Shown: positions 23,821-33,313, numbered from the stretch's first letter. The stretch is DNA of 64,000 bases from Paraburkholderia sp. (GCF_028283785.1 NZ_JAPWKB010000005.1:558001-622000), one strand, 5' to 3'. Translations and numbers: made by a program. Notes: generated by a model not told the origin, from the letters alone.

Positions 23821-24883
23821 TTGCGGTGTCGAACAGATGCATATGCGCGGCCGGCAAATCCAGCATCACGCGCTGACCGGGTTCGAATTGCGCGCGCTGA
23901 CGCGTCGTCACGCACCACACGTTGCCGCCGATCTTGCCGTACAGATGCGTTTCCGCTCCGGTCGGTTCGGTGACGTCGATTTCCATCGGCACGCCTTCGC
24001 CGCCGAAGATCGCGATATGTTCGGGCCGCACGCCGAGCGTGATCTTTGCGCCCGCCTTCGCCATCGACGACTGCGCGGCGTCGCGCGGCACTGCGATTTC
24101 GCTGCCGTCTTCGAGTTTCAGCGCGAGCCCTTGCGCGCCATCGACGATCACGCCTTCGGCAAAATTCATCGACGGCGAACCGAGAAAACTCGCGACGAAC
24201 AGGTTGGCCGGACGGTCGTAGAGTTCGAGCGGACGACCCATCTGCTCGATGCGCCCCGCGTTCATCACCACGATCCGGTCGGCCATCGTCATGGCTTCGA
24301 TCTGGTCGTGCGTGACGTAAATCACCGTGTTTTTCAGGCGTTGATGCAGCGCCTTGATTTCCGTGCGCATCTGCACGCGCAGCTTCGCGTCGAGGTTCGA
24401 CAGCGGCTCGTCGAACAGAAACAGCGACGGCTCGCGCACCACCGCACGGCCCATCGCAACCCGTTGACGCTGGCCGCCGGACAACGCGCGCGGCAAACGG
24501 TCGAGATAGCCGCTGAGGTTCAGCATCTTCGCGGCGGCCTCGATGCGCGGTTTGAAACTCGACGCGGACTCCTTGCGGATGCGCGGGCCGAAAGCGATAT
24601 TTTCGTAGACCGACAGATGCGGATACAGCGCATAGCTCTGGAACACCATCGAGATATTGCGCTGCTGCGGCGCAAGCGAATTGGCGCGCGTACCGCCGAT
24701 CATCAGATCGCCGCCGCTGATTTCCTCCAGCCCGGCGACCATCCGCATCAAGGTGCTTTTGCCGCAACCCGACGGACCGACCAGCACGACGAATTCGCCG
24801 TCGTCGATATTCAGGTCGATGCCGTGCACGACCTGCGTATCGCCGTAACGCTTGAAAATGCCGTTCAGTTGCACTGCTGCCAT
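23801..24883 (-). CDS. Sugar ABC transporter ATP-binding protein (UgpC/MalK type)
   Basis: A 360-residue ATPase of carbohydrate importers. Walker A GPSGCGKST is at residues 36-44, the signature ALSGGQRQR near 134, Walker B LFLFDEPLSNLDA, and the switch His in VTHDQIEAMT. The C-terminal ~120 residues are the TOBE/regulatory domain typical of UgpC/MalK. It drives import by the two permeases encoded at 27444-29200 with the binding protein at 26007. It lies between the SDR gene (47 bp upstream) and the RpiR gene (overlapping), forming a three-gene reverse operon. Confidence 0.93.
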   Translation of the reverse strand: MAAVQLNGIFKRYGDTQVVHGIDLNIDDGEFVVLVGPSGCGKSTLMRMVAGLEEISGGDLMIGGTRANSLAPQQRNISMVFQSYALYPHLSVYENIAFGPRIRKESASSFKPRIEAAAKMLNLSGYLDRLPRALSGGQRQRVAMGRAVVREPSLFLFDEPLSNLDAKLRVQMRTEIKALHQRLKNTVIYVTHDQIEAMTMADRIVVMNAGRIEQMGRPLELYDRPANLFVASFLGSPSMNFAEGVIVDGAQGLALKLEDGSEIAVPRDAAQSSMAKAGAKITLGVRPEHIAIFGGEGVPMEIDVTEPTGAETHLYGKIGGNVWCVTTRQRAQFEPGQRVMLDLPAAHMHLFDTASGRRLA

Positions 24884-24929
24884 GCTGTCCTCATCGTCGT
24901 GAATCGCGTTATATAGCTTGTTTAAAGGA

Positions 24930-25739
24930 CTAGATCGATTCGAGCGTCAGCTCTTCGGCCATCAGCCGGTTGCCCGCCATCAAGCCGCCGTCGACCGGCA
25001 AAGCGACGCCGGTAATCACGCGCGCCATCGGCGAGGCGAGAAACAGCACGGCGTCGGCGATGTCGTCGGGCGTTGCGAAATCGCGCAGCGGATACCACTT
25101 CTTCAGTGCGTCGAACACCTGCGGATTCTTGTCCACGCGCGCCTGCCACGCCGGTGTTTTCACCGTGCCCGGACAGACGATATTCGCGCGAATGCCATAG
25201 CGGCCGAGTTCCATCGCCAGCGCTTTCGTATAGCTGATCAGACCGGCCTTGGCCGCGCTGTATGCCGGATGCCCGAGCGCCGTCATGCCATTGACCGAGC
25301 CGATCAGCACCAGCACGCCGCGCTGCCGTTCGACCATCGACGCGCGCACGGCCTCGACCGTGTGGTACGTGCCGTTCAGGTTCAGATGGACGTCGCGCTG
25401 CCATGCAGCGGCGTCGGTGGTGGCGAGCGTCAGACCTTCGGCTGCGCCCGCGTTCGCAACCAGCACGTCCACCGGACCATGCGCGGCGACGGCGCGATCG
25501 ACCGCCGCTTTGACCGCAACCGGATCGCCGAGATCGGCGACGAGCGGTATCAGCCGCGTCACCGTGTCCGGCGACCCACCCGAACCGGACGATGCGCGAT
25601 GCTGCTCAGCCGCCAGCGCATCGAGTGCCGCGGCGTCGAGATCGAGCGCGAACACGGTGTCGCCTTCCGCGACGAACCGACGGCACAACGCGCGTCCGAT
25701 ACCGCCGCATGCGCCTGTAACCAACACGATGCGATCCAT
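24930..25739 (-). CDS. SDR-family oxidoreductase of the sugar locus
   Basis: A 269-residue classical short-chain dehydrogenase. TGACGGIG is at residues 8-15, NAGAAEG follows near 100, IGSVN carries the catalytic Ser, YSAAKAG the Tyr-Lys pair, and PVDGGLMAG closes the domain. The start ATG at 25739 has AAGGAC 7 bp upstream; the frame extends far beyond but through the divergent promoter region. As the first gene of the operon with the ABC ATPase and RpiR regulator, it probably oxidises the imported sugar or sugar alcohol. The exact sugar is unknown. Confidence 0.9.
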   Translation of the reverse strand: MDRIVLVTGACGGIGRALCRRFVAEGDTVFALDLDAAALDALAAEQHRASSGSGGSPDTVTRLIPLVADLGDPVAVKAAVDRAVAAHGPVDVLVANAGAAEGLTLATTDAAAWQRDVHLNLNGTYHTVEAVRASMVERQRGVLVLIGSVNGMTALGHPAYSAAKAGLISYTKALAMELGRYGIRANIVCPGTVKTPAWQARVDKNPQVFDALKKWYPLRDFATPDDIADAVLFLASPMARVITGVALPVDGGLMAGNRLMAEELTLESI

Positions 25740-26006
25740 GACCGTCCTTCGCCGCTTCACACAACGGCTATGTAAATTTCCAACATGCGGGATAAAGACA
25801 GTCTGCTGCGCTGAATATCGACAGTTCGGAATCCTGGCCGATGCCGACACAGAAAGCCCTTCGTAACAGCATCTTATGCAAGTTTGCACGGATAAAAAAA
25901 TATGGTCAGCCCTACGTGACAACATTTTTTTCGTCCTGTAGGATTTTTTCAAACAAACACTAACCCAGCGGCCGGCGACGGCGGCGGACCACCCCAGGAG
26001 AGAGAA
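25740..26006. promoter_or_regulatory. Divergent promoter region of the sugar ABC locus
   Basis: This 267-bp region separates the SDR/ATPase/RpiR operon from the binding-protein/permease operon. It is locally AT-rich (about 25860-25960) and has TTTTTT and AAAAAAA tracts that fit promoters and RpiR or cAMP-type control. I could not fix a single operator. Confidence 0.5.
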
Positions 26007-27239
26007 ATGTCGTTGCATGCCCGTGCTTCCCTAACGCTCGGCAAGCTTGCCGCTGCGCTCGCGTTTGCAGGTCTCGCCGTAGCGGCGCACGCCGACACGG
26101 TCCGCGTCACCGTCGCCCACTACAGCGACGCCACCGCGCCGTACTTCGAAAAAATGGCCCGCGCTTTCGAGAAGGCCAACCCCGGCACGACGATCAAGAT
26201 CGAAGACGTGAACTGGGACACGCTGCAACAGAAGCTGCAAACGGACATTTCCGGCAATGCGAACGCCGACCTCGCGATTGTCGGCACGCGCTGGTTGCTC
26301 GACTTCGTGAAGGACGACGTCGCCGAGCCGCTCGACGGCTACATGGACGCGAACTTCAAGGGCCGCTTCATCAGCCCGTTCCTCGCACCGGGCCAGATCA
26401 ACGGCAAGACCTATGGCTTGCCGATCGCCGCTTCCGCGCGCGCGCTGTACTACAACAAGGATCTGCTCGCATCGGTCGGTTATCCGAACGGTCCCAAGAC
26501 GTGGACCGATGTGATCGACGCGTCGAAAAAGCTGAAGGCGAAGGGCGTGGCCGGTTTCGGGCTGCAAGGCAAGGAAATCGAAACCGACGTGTATTACTAC
26601 TACGCGCTGTGGACCAACGGCGGCGACCCGATCGGCAAGAACGGCAAGGCCGCGTTCAACTCGCCGGCCGGCGTGAAGGCCGCAACGATGTACAAGCAGA
26701 TGATCGACGAAGGTCTGACGCAACCGGGCGTGACCGGCTATAGCCGCGAGGACGTGCAAAACCTGTTCAAGCAGGGACGTGTCGCGATGGTGATTTCCGC
26801 GCCGTTCCTTGCCAAGCAGATCAAGAAGGAAGCGCCGAACCTGAAATACGGCATCGATCCGATTCCGCAAGGAACGAATGCGGCGACCTATGCCGTCACC
26901 GATTCGATCGTGATGTTCAAGAATTCGAAGGTGAAGAAAGACGCGTGGAAGTTCCTCGACTATCTGTTCACGAAGGAGCCGCGTGTCGAGTTCACCAGCA
27001 CCGAAGGTTTCCTGCCGACCACGAAGGCCGAATCGACCGATCCCGCATTTGCCGATCCGGACACGAAGGCATTTGTCGCGTTGCTGCCTACCGCCAAATT
27101 CGCGCCGACGGTGACGGGTTGGGAAGACACCGCGAAGGCCGTGACGAACGCGATGCAATCGGTGTATCTGGGCAAGGCCAAACCGGCCGACGCGCTGAAC
27201 GCCGCAGCAACCGAAGCGAACAAATCGCTCGGTAAATAA
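26007..27239 (+). CDS. Sugar ABC transporter periplasmic binding protein
   Basis: A 410-residue family 1 extracellular solute-binding protein. Residues 1-29 are a signal peptide ending AAHA. The mature part starts DTVRVTVAHYSDATAPYFEK and contains the family pattern FEKANPGTTIKIEDVNWDTL, GLPIAASARALYYNKDLLAS and YYYYALWTNGGDPIGKNGK. It captures a sugar in the periplasm and delivers it to the permeases encoded next. AGGAGAG lies just before the start ATG. A strong stem-loop after the gene (27278-27309) probably protects its mRNA so that it is made in excess over the permeases. Confidence 0.92.
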   Translation: MSLHARASLTLGKLAAALAFAGLAVAAHADTVRVTVAHYSDATAPYFEKMARAFEKANPGTTIKIEDVNWDTLQQKLQTDISGNANADLAIVGTRWLLDFVKDDVAEPLDGYMDANFKGRFISPFLAPGQINGKTYGLPIAASARALYYNKDLLASVGYPNGPKTWTDVIDASKKLKAKGVAGFGLQGKEIETDVYYYYALWTNGGDPIGKNGKAAFNSPAGVKAATMYKQMIDEGLTQPGVTGYSREDVQNLFKQGRVAMVISAPFLAKQIKKEAPNLKYGIDPIPQGTNAATYAVTDSIVMFKNSKVKKDAWKFLDYLFTKEPRVEFTSTEGFLPTTKAESTDPAFADPDTKAFVALLPTAKFAPTVTGWEDTAKAVTNAMQSVYLGKAKPADALNAAATEANKSLGK

Positions 27240-27277
27240 GGGCTTTTCTGTCGACGCATGCGGGTTGATGCGGACAC

Positions 27278-27309
27278 GTCGCGCGCCACTTGACCGGGTG
27301 GCGCGCGAC
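27278..27309 (+). promoter_or_regulatory. Intercistronic stem-loop after the binding-protein gene
   Basis: A perfect 12-bp stem GTCGCGCGCCAC / GTGGCGCGCGAC with an 8-nt loop and no T run. Similar structures between binding-protein and permease genes reduce downstream expression and stabilise the upstream mRNA. Confidence 0.65.
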
Positions 27310-27443
27310 GGCTTTCGAGGTTCGTTGCGGTCAGTTTGCAACCGTGTCGCCGCTGTCAGTTCCCCTGTGTTTTCGCCACGCTTCACCGGCCCATTCCGAC
27401 TCGCGAGCTATTGCGGCATCGCGTGTCTTACGATCGAGCACGC

Positions 27444-28358
27444 ATGAGCCGTTCCGCATCCCCGCCCACTACCACGCGCGTATCGCCGCGCGTGTCCACG
27501 CCCTGGCTGCTGATTGCGCCGAGTCTGATACTCGCGCTGTTCATCATCAGTTATCCAATTTTCAACATCGTGTGGCAGTCGCTTCACGAGGTGTCACGCT
27601 TCGGCGCGATTCGCGATTTCACCGGCTTCCAGAATTTCATCGACGTGTTCGACGACCCGGTGTTTCTCGAAGCCGCGCGTCGCACGCTCGTGTGGACCGC
27701 GTGCGTCGTGATCGGCACGGTGGTGAGTTCGGTGCCGGTCGCGCTGATCCTGAATCAGGACTTTTACGGACGCGGCATTGCACGCACGATCGTGATGCTG
27801 CCGTGGTCGGTGTCATTGACGATGACCGCCGTGGTATGGCGCTGGTCGTTCAACGACGACTATGGGATGGTGAACGTGACATTGCAACGGCTCGGTTTGA
27901 TCAGTGGGCCGATCCATTGGCTCGCGACCCCTGAGCTTGCGTTTCCGGTGGAAATCGCCGTGGGCATTCTGGTGTCGATCCCATTTACGGTGACGATCTT
28001 GCTGGGCGGTTTGTCGTCGGTGCCGGGCGACATTTACGAAGCCGCGCGCATCGACGGTGCGAGTGCATGGCAGCAATTCGTGAAGCTGACCTTGCCGCTG
28101 CTAAAGCCGTTCATCAACATGGCGATTTTGTTGAATGTGATTTACGTGTTCAATTCGTTTCCGATTATCTGGGTGATGACGCAAGGCGGTCCGGACAACG
28201 GCACGCACATTCTGGTGACGTATCTGTACGAGCTTGGTTTCAGGCTTGGCCGTCCCGGCCAGGCGGCCGCCGTCTCGCTGATCATGCTGGTGATGCTGTT
28301 TGTATTTTCGATTGCGTATTTGCGTTTGCAGCCGTCGAAGGAAGGGGACACCGCATGA
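27444..28358 (+). CDS. Sugar ABC transporter permease (MalF/UgpA type)
   Basis: A 304-residue inner-membrane permease with about six spans. The ATPase-contacting EAA loop is EAARIDGASAWQQFVKLTLP. The start ATG at 27444 is chosen over an upstream frame that begins at 27336 inside the non-coding spacer. Its stop overlaps the start of the second permease (ATGA at 28355-28358). It forms the translocation pore with the next gene product for the sugar bound by the 26007 protein. Confidence 0.92.
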   Translation: MSRSASPPTTTRVSPRVSTPWLLIAPSLILALFIISYPIFNIVWQSLHEVSRFGAIRDFTGFQNFIDVFDDPVFLEAARRTLVWTACVVIGTVVSSVPVALILNQDFYGRGIARTIVMLPWSVSLTMTAVVWRWSFNDDYGMVNVTLQRLGLISGPIHWLATPELAFPVEIAVGILVSIPFTVTILLGGLSSVPGDIYEAARIDGASAWQQFVKLTLPLLKPFINMAILLNVIYVFNSFPIIWVMTQGGPDNGTHILVTYLYELGFRLGRPGQAAAVSLIMLVMLFVFSIAYLRLQPSKEGDTA

Positions 28359-29200
28359 ACCTGAAGATGAGGCGGACGGTGTGGTGCTGGCTGGCGCTAT
28401 CGCCGTTGATCGTGGTCGTGCTGTTTCCGTTTGCGGTGATGTTTTTCACCGCGCTGAAGCCATCGACCGAAGTATTTGTTTATCCCGCGCGATGGTTGCC
28501 GGTGCATTGGCGCTGGCAGAACTTTATCGACATGTGGGTGGCTGCGAATTTCGGCGTGGCGTTACGCAACAGCACGGTGATCAGTTTGTTGTCGACCGCA
28601 CTGGCACTGGCCGTGAGTTTGCCGGCGGCTTATGCGCTGGCGCGTTTTCCGTTTCGCGGACGCGGTTTTTACCGTCAGTTTTTGCTGGTCACGCAGATGT
28701 TGTCGCCGATCTTGCTGGTGGTTGGACTATTCCGTCTTGCCGCGATGATTCCTTACGGCGATGGCAATCTGGTGGATTCGAAGATTGGCGTGATCGTCTC
28801 GTATGCCGCGTTCAATATTGCGTTTGCGGTGTGGATGTTGTCGTCTTACTTCGCGACCGTTCCGCGAGATCTTGAGGAGTCGGCGTGGCTGGAGGGATGT
28901 AGCCGGACGCGGGCCGTGTTCAAGGTGTTTTTGCCATTGGCCGTGCCGGCGATCGTCGTTACCGCGATCTTTACTTTTATTAATGCGTGGAATGAGTTTG
29001 CGGTTGTTTATACGTTGATCCGGTCCCCTGAGAACAAGACGTTGACGGTTCAGGTGACGGATATGGTGGCGGGGAAATATGTGGTGGAGTGGCATCTGGT
29101 GATGGCCGCTACGTTGTGTGCGACGTTGCCGGTGTCGGTTGTTTTTGCCTGGTTGCAGAGGTATCTGGTTAAGGGGTTGGCGTTGGGGGCGGTGAAGTAG
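28355..29200 (+). CDS. Sugar ABC transporter permease (MalG/UgpE type)
   Basis: A 281-residue, six-span permease. The EAA loop is LEESAWLEGCSRTRAVFKVF, near residue 185. The start ATG at 28355 overlaps the previous stop, so translation is coupled. Codon use changes along the gene: in the last ~60 codons third positions are nearly all G or T (for example GTT, TTG, GGG, ACG), unlike other genes here. This coincides with the approach to the G/T-rich flank of repeat copy B 130 bp further on. The protein itself looks intact. Confidence 0.92.
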   Translation: MNLKMRRTVWCWLALSPLIVVVLFPFAVMFFTALKPSTEVFVYPARWLPVHWRWQNFIDMWVAANFGVALRNSTVISLLSTALALAVSLPAAYALARFPFRGRGFYRQFLLVTQMLSPILLVVGLFRLAAMIPYGDGNLVDSKIGVIVSYAAFNIAFAVWMLSSYFATVPRDLEESAWLEGCSRTRAVFKVFLPLAVPAIVVTAIFTFINAWNEFAVVYTLIRSPENKTLTVQVTDMVAGKYVVEWHLVMAATLCATLPVSVVFAWLQRYLVKGLALGAVK

Positions 29201-29326
29201 TTGGTACGCATTTTTTTTGGTTTTTTCATTTTTGGGGTTTTTGGGGTTTTGGGTTTTTTTGGGTTCTGCGGGTGTTGGGTTGGTTGGTTTTGCGCTTGCG
29301 TGCGTGGCCTGTTTTCACGCTGGTAC
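29201..29326. other. G/T-rich left flank of repeat copy B
   Basis: T and G tracts dominate the plus strand. The last ~45 bp (GGTTGGTTTTGCG up to CACGCTGGT) match one unit of the 45-bp tandem repeat found before copy C. No gene is seen. Confidence 0.7.
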
Positions 29327-29388
29327 GCCTGGATCGTCCCTGTGCGGGACCGCACCTACTTTTCTTTGCTCGCGCAAAGAAAAGTAGG

Positions 29389-30551
29389 GGAAGGTCTGCA
29401 AAAGTCCTGACATTGACGCGAGCATGGACTATCCTGGGCTCAGGGGAATTCAGGGAGTGACGTGATGACGCAACTTGGTCTGGGTCTGGATCTTTCGACG
29501 AAGCGCACCCGCAAGCGCGAATTTCTCGACGAGATGACACGCGTGGTGCCATGGCAGAAGCTGATTGCGCTCATTGAGCCGCACTACCCTAAAGGCCGCA
29601 CTGGCCGTCCGCCGTTTGCGCTTGCGACGATGCTGCGCATTCACTTCATGCAACAGTGGTTCAGTCTCTCGGACCCGGCCATGGAGGAGGCGTTGCATGA
29701 CATTCCGCTGTATCGGGAGTTCGCGTTGCTGGACGCTGGCATGACGCGCCTGCCCGACGAGAGCACGATCCTGCGGTTCCGGCACCTGCTTGAGGAACAT
29801 CAACTGTCGGCCAGGATGCTGGCGACGGTCAACGAACTGCTGGAGGCGAAAGGCCTGATGCTCAAGGTGGGCTCGGCCGTCGACGCGACGTTGATTGCCG
29901 CGCCCAATTCAACGAAGAAGCCCGGCACGCGAGACCCCGAGATGAAGCAGACGCAAAAGGGCGGCAGCTGGCACTTCGGGATGAAGGCGCATATCGGAGT
30001 CGATGCCGAATCGGGTCTGGTGCATACGGTCAAATGCACGCCGGCGAACGTCCACGACGTCACGGTGGCGCACGCGCTGCTGCACGGCAAGGAGACGGTT
30101 GCCTTCGCCGATGCGGGTTATGTGGGCATCGGCAAGCGGGGCGAAACAGGTGCGGTTGAGTGGCACGTCGCGATGAGGCTGAGCAAGCGGCGAAAGCTGG
30201 ACAGAAGCCAGCGGCTCGACAGGATTTACGACGAGATCGAGCGGCTCAAGGCGGGCGTGAGAGCGAAGGTGGAGCACCCGTTCCGGGTACTGAAATGTCA
30301 GTTTGGATATGTGAAGGCGCGGTATCGGGGACTGGCGAAAAACACGGCGCAAATCGAAACGCAGTTCGCGCTGGTCAATCTCTGGATGGCGCGCAGGAAG
30401 CTGACAGCACAATAAAGCAAGGAAACCCGGCGCGCGTGCCAGTAAGACGCACGCTCGGTAGCGCTTCGGCCGGCGTGAAGGATGACGCGATCTTCACGCT
30501 GAGCGCACCGGTTAGAAATCCGAAGCAGAAAATGGGTTATTCAGACCTTCC
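29389..30551 (+). mobile_element. IS5-family insertion sequence
   Basis: The element is 1163 bp, with terminal inverted repeats beginning GGAAGGTCTG at both ends and a flanking 4-bp duplication TAGG (29385-29388 and 30552-30555). The target is the outer base of the left-arm hairpin of repeat copy B (GTAGG followed by CAAAAG), as seen by comparison with the uninterrupted arm of copy A (2746-2755). About 136 bp without a gene lie between the transposase stop and the right end. Confidence 0.93.
29465..30415 (+). CDS. IS5-family transposase (DDE type)
   Basis: A 316-residue DDE transposase of the IS5 family. The three catalytic residues are in SAVDATLIAAP (Asp), VAFADAGYVG (Asp) and RAKVEHPFRVLK (Glu), and the N-terminal region has the DUF772-type pattern RPPFALATMLRIHFMQQWFS. 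The start is ATG at 29465 with AGGGAG upstream; a GTG immediately before is possible. All motifs are intact, so it looks functional. Confidence 0.95.
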   Translation: MTQLGLGLDLSTKRTRKREFLDEMTRVVPWQKLIALIEPHYPKGRTGRPPFALATMLRIHFMQQWFSLSDPAMEEALHDIPLYREFALLDAGMTRLPDESTILRFRHLLEEHQLSARMLATVNELLEAKGLMLKVGSAVDATLIAAPNSTKKPGTRDPEMKQTQKGGSWHFGMKAHIGVDAESGLVHTVKCTPANVHDVTVAHALLHGKETVAFADAGYVGIGKRGETGAVEWHVAMRLSKRRKLDRSQRLDRIYDEIERLKAGVRAKVEHPFRVLKCQFGYVKARYRGLAKNTAQIETQFALVNLWMARRKLTAQ

Positions 30552-30836
30552 TAGGCAAAAGAAAGCGCGTTTACCTCGCGCTTCGTAGCGAGTGGCGCCT
30601 AGTAATTATCGGGTAGTGGACCGCGCACGATTTGAGTTTCCGCACCGCTTAACTTGGTGACAAGGCAGTCATTCGTTCCGGCTGTTCGCTCCGCGACAGC
30701 CGACGGGCACAGCCCCGTCTTTATCTCTTAGCGCCATTCGCGCGCTGCACTCCGTCCGTCACAAAACCCACTTTCCTGGCATGCGCCGGGTTGGTCGCGC
30801 GCGCAAAATTCCAGGCCAATCAGAATGCCGAAACCA

Positions 30837-30997
30837 TCGTGAAGGCGGGTGAATGCCGTGGCGCAAACTGGGCCTTGAGTCGGACGCTGGAATGGTCGTG
30901 AAGGCGGGCGAATGGCGCGGCGCGAACCGGGCTTTGAGCCGACGCCGGAACCGTCGAAACGGCGCTCAATTAGCGTGGCGAGAACGGGTTTTTGAAG
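30837..30997 (+). repeat. 58-bp tandem units in repeat copy B (about 2.7 units)
   Basis: Units start TCGTGAAGGCGGG at 30837 and 30896, with a partial unit from 30954. Shared words are GGCGCGAACCGGGCTTTGAG and CGACGCCGGAACCG. Confidence 0.8.
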
Positions 30998-31408
30998 TGG
31001 GCTACCGCCGCGAAGCGGGCGGGATGTGCGGGCGCGGACCACCACGAAAAGCCAACCGACCACTCAAAACGTGCGCGGTCCACTACCCGAAAAATACTAG
31101 ACGCCACTCGCTACGAAGCGGCGGTGTAAACGCGCTTTCTTTTGCCTACTTTTCTTTGCGCGAGCAAAGAAAAGTAGGTGCGGTCCCGCACAGGGACGAT
31201 CCAGGCAAACCGACGTGAAAACGGGACCAACCAAACCAACCCAACCCAACCCACCCCCAAACCCAAACATCAACAAATCTCAACACCCCCCTCTCCCTGA
31301 TCCCTGACAATCCGCCCGCTCCAATCTGCGGTCATCGAAAGCAAGCTGATCCGCCGCACTGGGGTGCGACTCAGTACCTTTCGAGCCGCAACGGACTGGA
31401 GAAGCGAG

Positions 31409-33313
31409 ATGTCACCCAACCACACCCCGCAGCAGCAAAAGCACCAAAACCAAAACCAAAATCAAAACCAAAACCAAAACCGAACCTTCCCCCAAACGCT
31501 GCAAGCAATCCTCCTCCTCACCGCCTGGCTCCTGCCAGGCACCCTCCCCCATGACCCCTGGAAACAGGACGAAACCTACACCTTCGGCATCATCAGCCAC
31601 ATGCTGACGACCGGCGACTTCATCGTCCCGACCAACGCCGGTCAACCGTTCATGGAAAAGCCGCCCTTCTACGACTGGATCGCCGCCGCCATCGCATGGT
31701 TGCTCGATGGCTGGCTCCCACTCCACGATGCAGCGCGCCTCGCCAGCACCCTGTTCGCCGCACTCACGCTCTACTGCATCGCACGCATCGCACGTCGCAC
31801 AACCATTGCCTCGCAAGGCGAGCACATCCGCGTGATCGGCACGCTCGCGCTGTTCGCGGGCACACTCGTCGTCATCAAACACTCGCATGACCTGATGACC
31901 GACGTTGCGCTGATGGCGGGCACGGCGCTCGGCTTCTGCGGCCTGTTCGAACTCGTGCTGGCGAATACGACACACCCATCCAGCCGATCGTCGAACGACA
32001 CCGCCTCCGCACTTCGATTCGGTGCGGGTGTCGGTATCGCGCTGATGTCCAAAGGACTCTTCGTGCCACTCGTGTTCGGCGCAACGGTCTGCGTCGTGCT
32101 GGTGCTGTACGCGGGTTGTCGCTCCCAGCGCTTCGTTCGTGCACTGGCCGTCGCGGCATCGGCGACGTTGCCGTTCGCGACGATCTGGCCCATCGCGCTG
32201 TATCGACGCTCGGAATCGTTGTTCAGGGTCTGGTTCTGGGACAACAACGTCGGCCGCTTCTTCGGCTTCTCCGTGCCGCAACTCGGCGCGGAAAACGACC
32301 AGCCGCTCTTTATCGTGCGCGCGGCTTTGTCGGTCGGTTTTCCGGTCGTGCCGCTTGCGTGCGTCACGCTCGCGTCGATTGCATTCGCGTGCGTGCGCGC
32401 AAAACATCGTCGCGTTTCGTGCTGGACTCGTTTGAAAGATCCACGCGTCGCGCTGCCCACGATCTTCGCGATGATCGGTTTCGCCGTGCTGCAAATGGCC
32501 GCGACGTCGCGACAACTCTATATCCTGCCGTTCATCGCACCCTTGTCGATACTTGCCACGCAAGGCGTCGAACGATTGCCGCAACGGCTGCATACGGTTT
32601 GGGATATCGCGAGCCGTCTGCTGTTCGGCAGCTTTGCGCTGCTCGTCTGGTTCTGCTGGTCCACGATGATCGGACCGGCCGAATCGCACGCGCGTTTTCA
32701 CTGGCTCGGCCGATGGCTTCCGCTCGACTGGATCATGCCGATCCACCCGATGCTGCTCGCGTCGGCGGTCGCACTGACACTCGGATGGTTATGGCTGCTG
32801 CCACGCCTCAGATCCACGCACGCATGGCGCGGCGCGTTGAGCTGGACGCTCGGCGCGACGCTCGCGTGGGGATTGGTCGGCACCTTGCTGTTGCCCTGGC
32901 TCGACCATGCAAAGAGCTATCGTTCGGTATTCGAGGATCTCGACACACGTTTGCGTAACGAATGGATCGCGGGCGACTGCATGGCGAGCCGCAAACTCGG
33001 CGAGTCGGAAGCGCCGATGCTTCTTTACTTCACCGGCATCGAACATCGGCCGGTGCTGTCCGCTCGCGCCGTCGCTTCGACGGCGTGCACGTGGCTGATC
33101 GTCCAGGATCGTCGCTCGCATCCGGAAGCACCGGCAGGCACCTGGCGCCTGTTCTGGTCAGGCGCACGTCCCGGCGACACGGACGAATCGCTGCGCGTCT
33201 TTATCCGCACCGCGGATTCCGCGTCCTTAAGCGAGGTGTCGGCTTTATCGAACGCTGCCCGCGCAGCTGGAATCTCACGTGTCGCACGTTCTCTTTTGAC
33301 GCTCCACGATTAA
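31409..33313 (+). CDS. ArnT/GT39-like membrane glycosyltransferase
   Basis: A 634-residue polytopic protein of the PMT/ArnT (GT39/GT83) superfamily, which moves sugars from undecaprenyl-phosphate carriers to periplasmic acceptors such as lipid A. The diagnostic first periplasmic loop is HDPWKQDETYTFGIISHMLT followed by NAGQPFMEKPPFYDWIAA; about 11-12 hydrophobic segments follow and a soluble C-terminal ~120 residues. The ATG at 31409 has GGAGAAG upstream and is preferred over 31364. Residues about 10-25 are an odd Gln-Asn repeat encoded by CCAAAA hexamers (31444-31480). Early codons end mostly in C or A, matching the A/C-rich flank of repeat copy B. The acceptor is unknown. Confidence 0.87.
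   Translation: MSPNHTPQQQKHQNQNQNQNQNQNRTFPQTLQAILLLTAWLLPGTLPHDPWKQDETYTFGIISHMLTTGDFIVPTNAGQPFMEKPPFYDWIAAAIAWLLDGWLPLHDAARLASTLFAALTLYCIARIARRTTIASQGEHIRVIGTLALFAGTLVVIKHSHDLMTDVALMAGTALGFCGLFELVLANTTHPSSRSSNDTASALRFGAGVGIALMSKGLFVPLVFGATVCVVLVLYAGCRSQRFVRALAVAASATLPFATIWPIALYRRSESLFRVWFWDNNVGRFFGFSVPQLGAENDQPLFIVRAALSVGFPVVPLACVTLASIAFACVRAKHRRVSCWTRLKDPRVALPTIFAMIGFAVLQMAATSRQLYILPFIAPLSILATQGVERLPQRLHTVWDIASRLLFGSFALLVWFCWSTMIGPAESHARFHWLGRWLPLDWIMPIHPMLLASAVALTLGWLWLLPRLRSTHAWRGALSWTLGATLAWGLVGTLLLPWLDHAKSYRSVFEDLDTRLRNEWIAGDCMASRKLGESEAPMLLYFTGIEHRPVLSARAVASTACTWLIVQDRRSHPEAPAGTWRLFWSGARPGDTDESLRVFIRTADSASLSEVSALSNAARAAGISRVARSLLTLHD
31444..31480 (+). repeat. CCAAAA hexanucleotide tandem repeat inside the GT39-like gene
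   Basis: About six units, one with a T substitution, encoding alternating Gln and Asn near the protein's N terminus. Because the unit is six bases, slippage would change length without changing frame. Confidence 0.8.

Larger units (their letters stand above)
29327..31210 (+). repeat. Repeat copy B: inverted-arm element split by IS5-family element
   Basis: About 717 bp without the IS and one target-site copy. The left hairpin is at 29356-29387 and the right hairpin at 31146-31177, both with the 14-bp CTACTTTTCTTTGC stem, and both arms carry the GTGCGG-N2-CCGCAC palindrome. The core contains the conserved stretch around 30650-30835 and 58-bp tandem units at 30837-30997. The core runs in the same direction as copy C and opposite to copy A. 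The right flank beyond 31210 is A/C-rich (CCAACC words) up to the gene at 31409. Confidence 0.87.
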
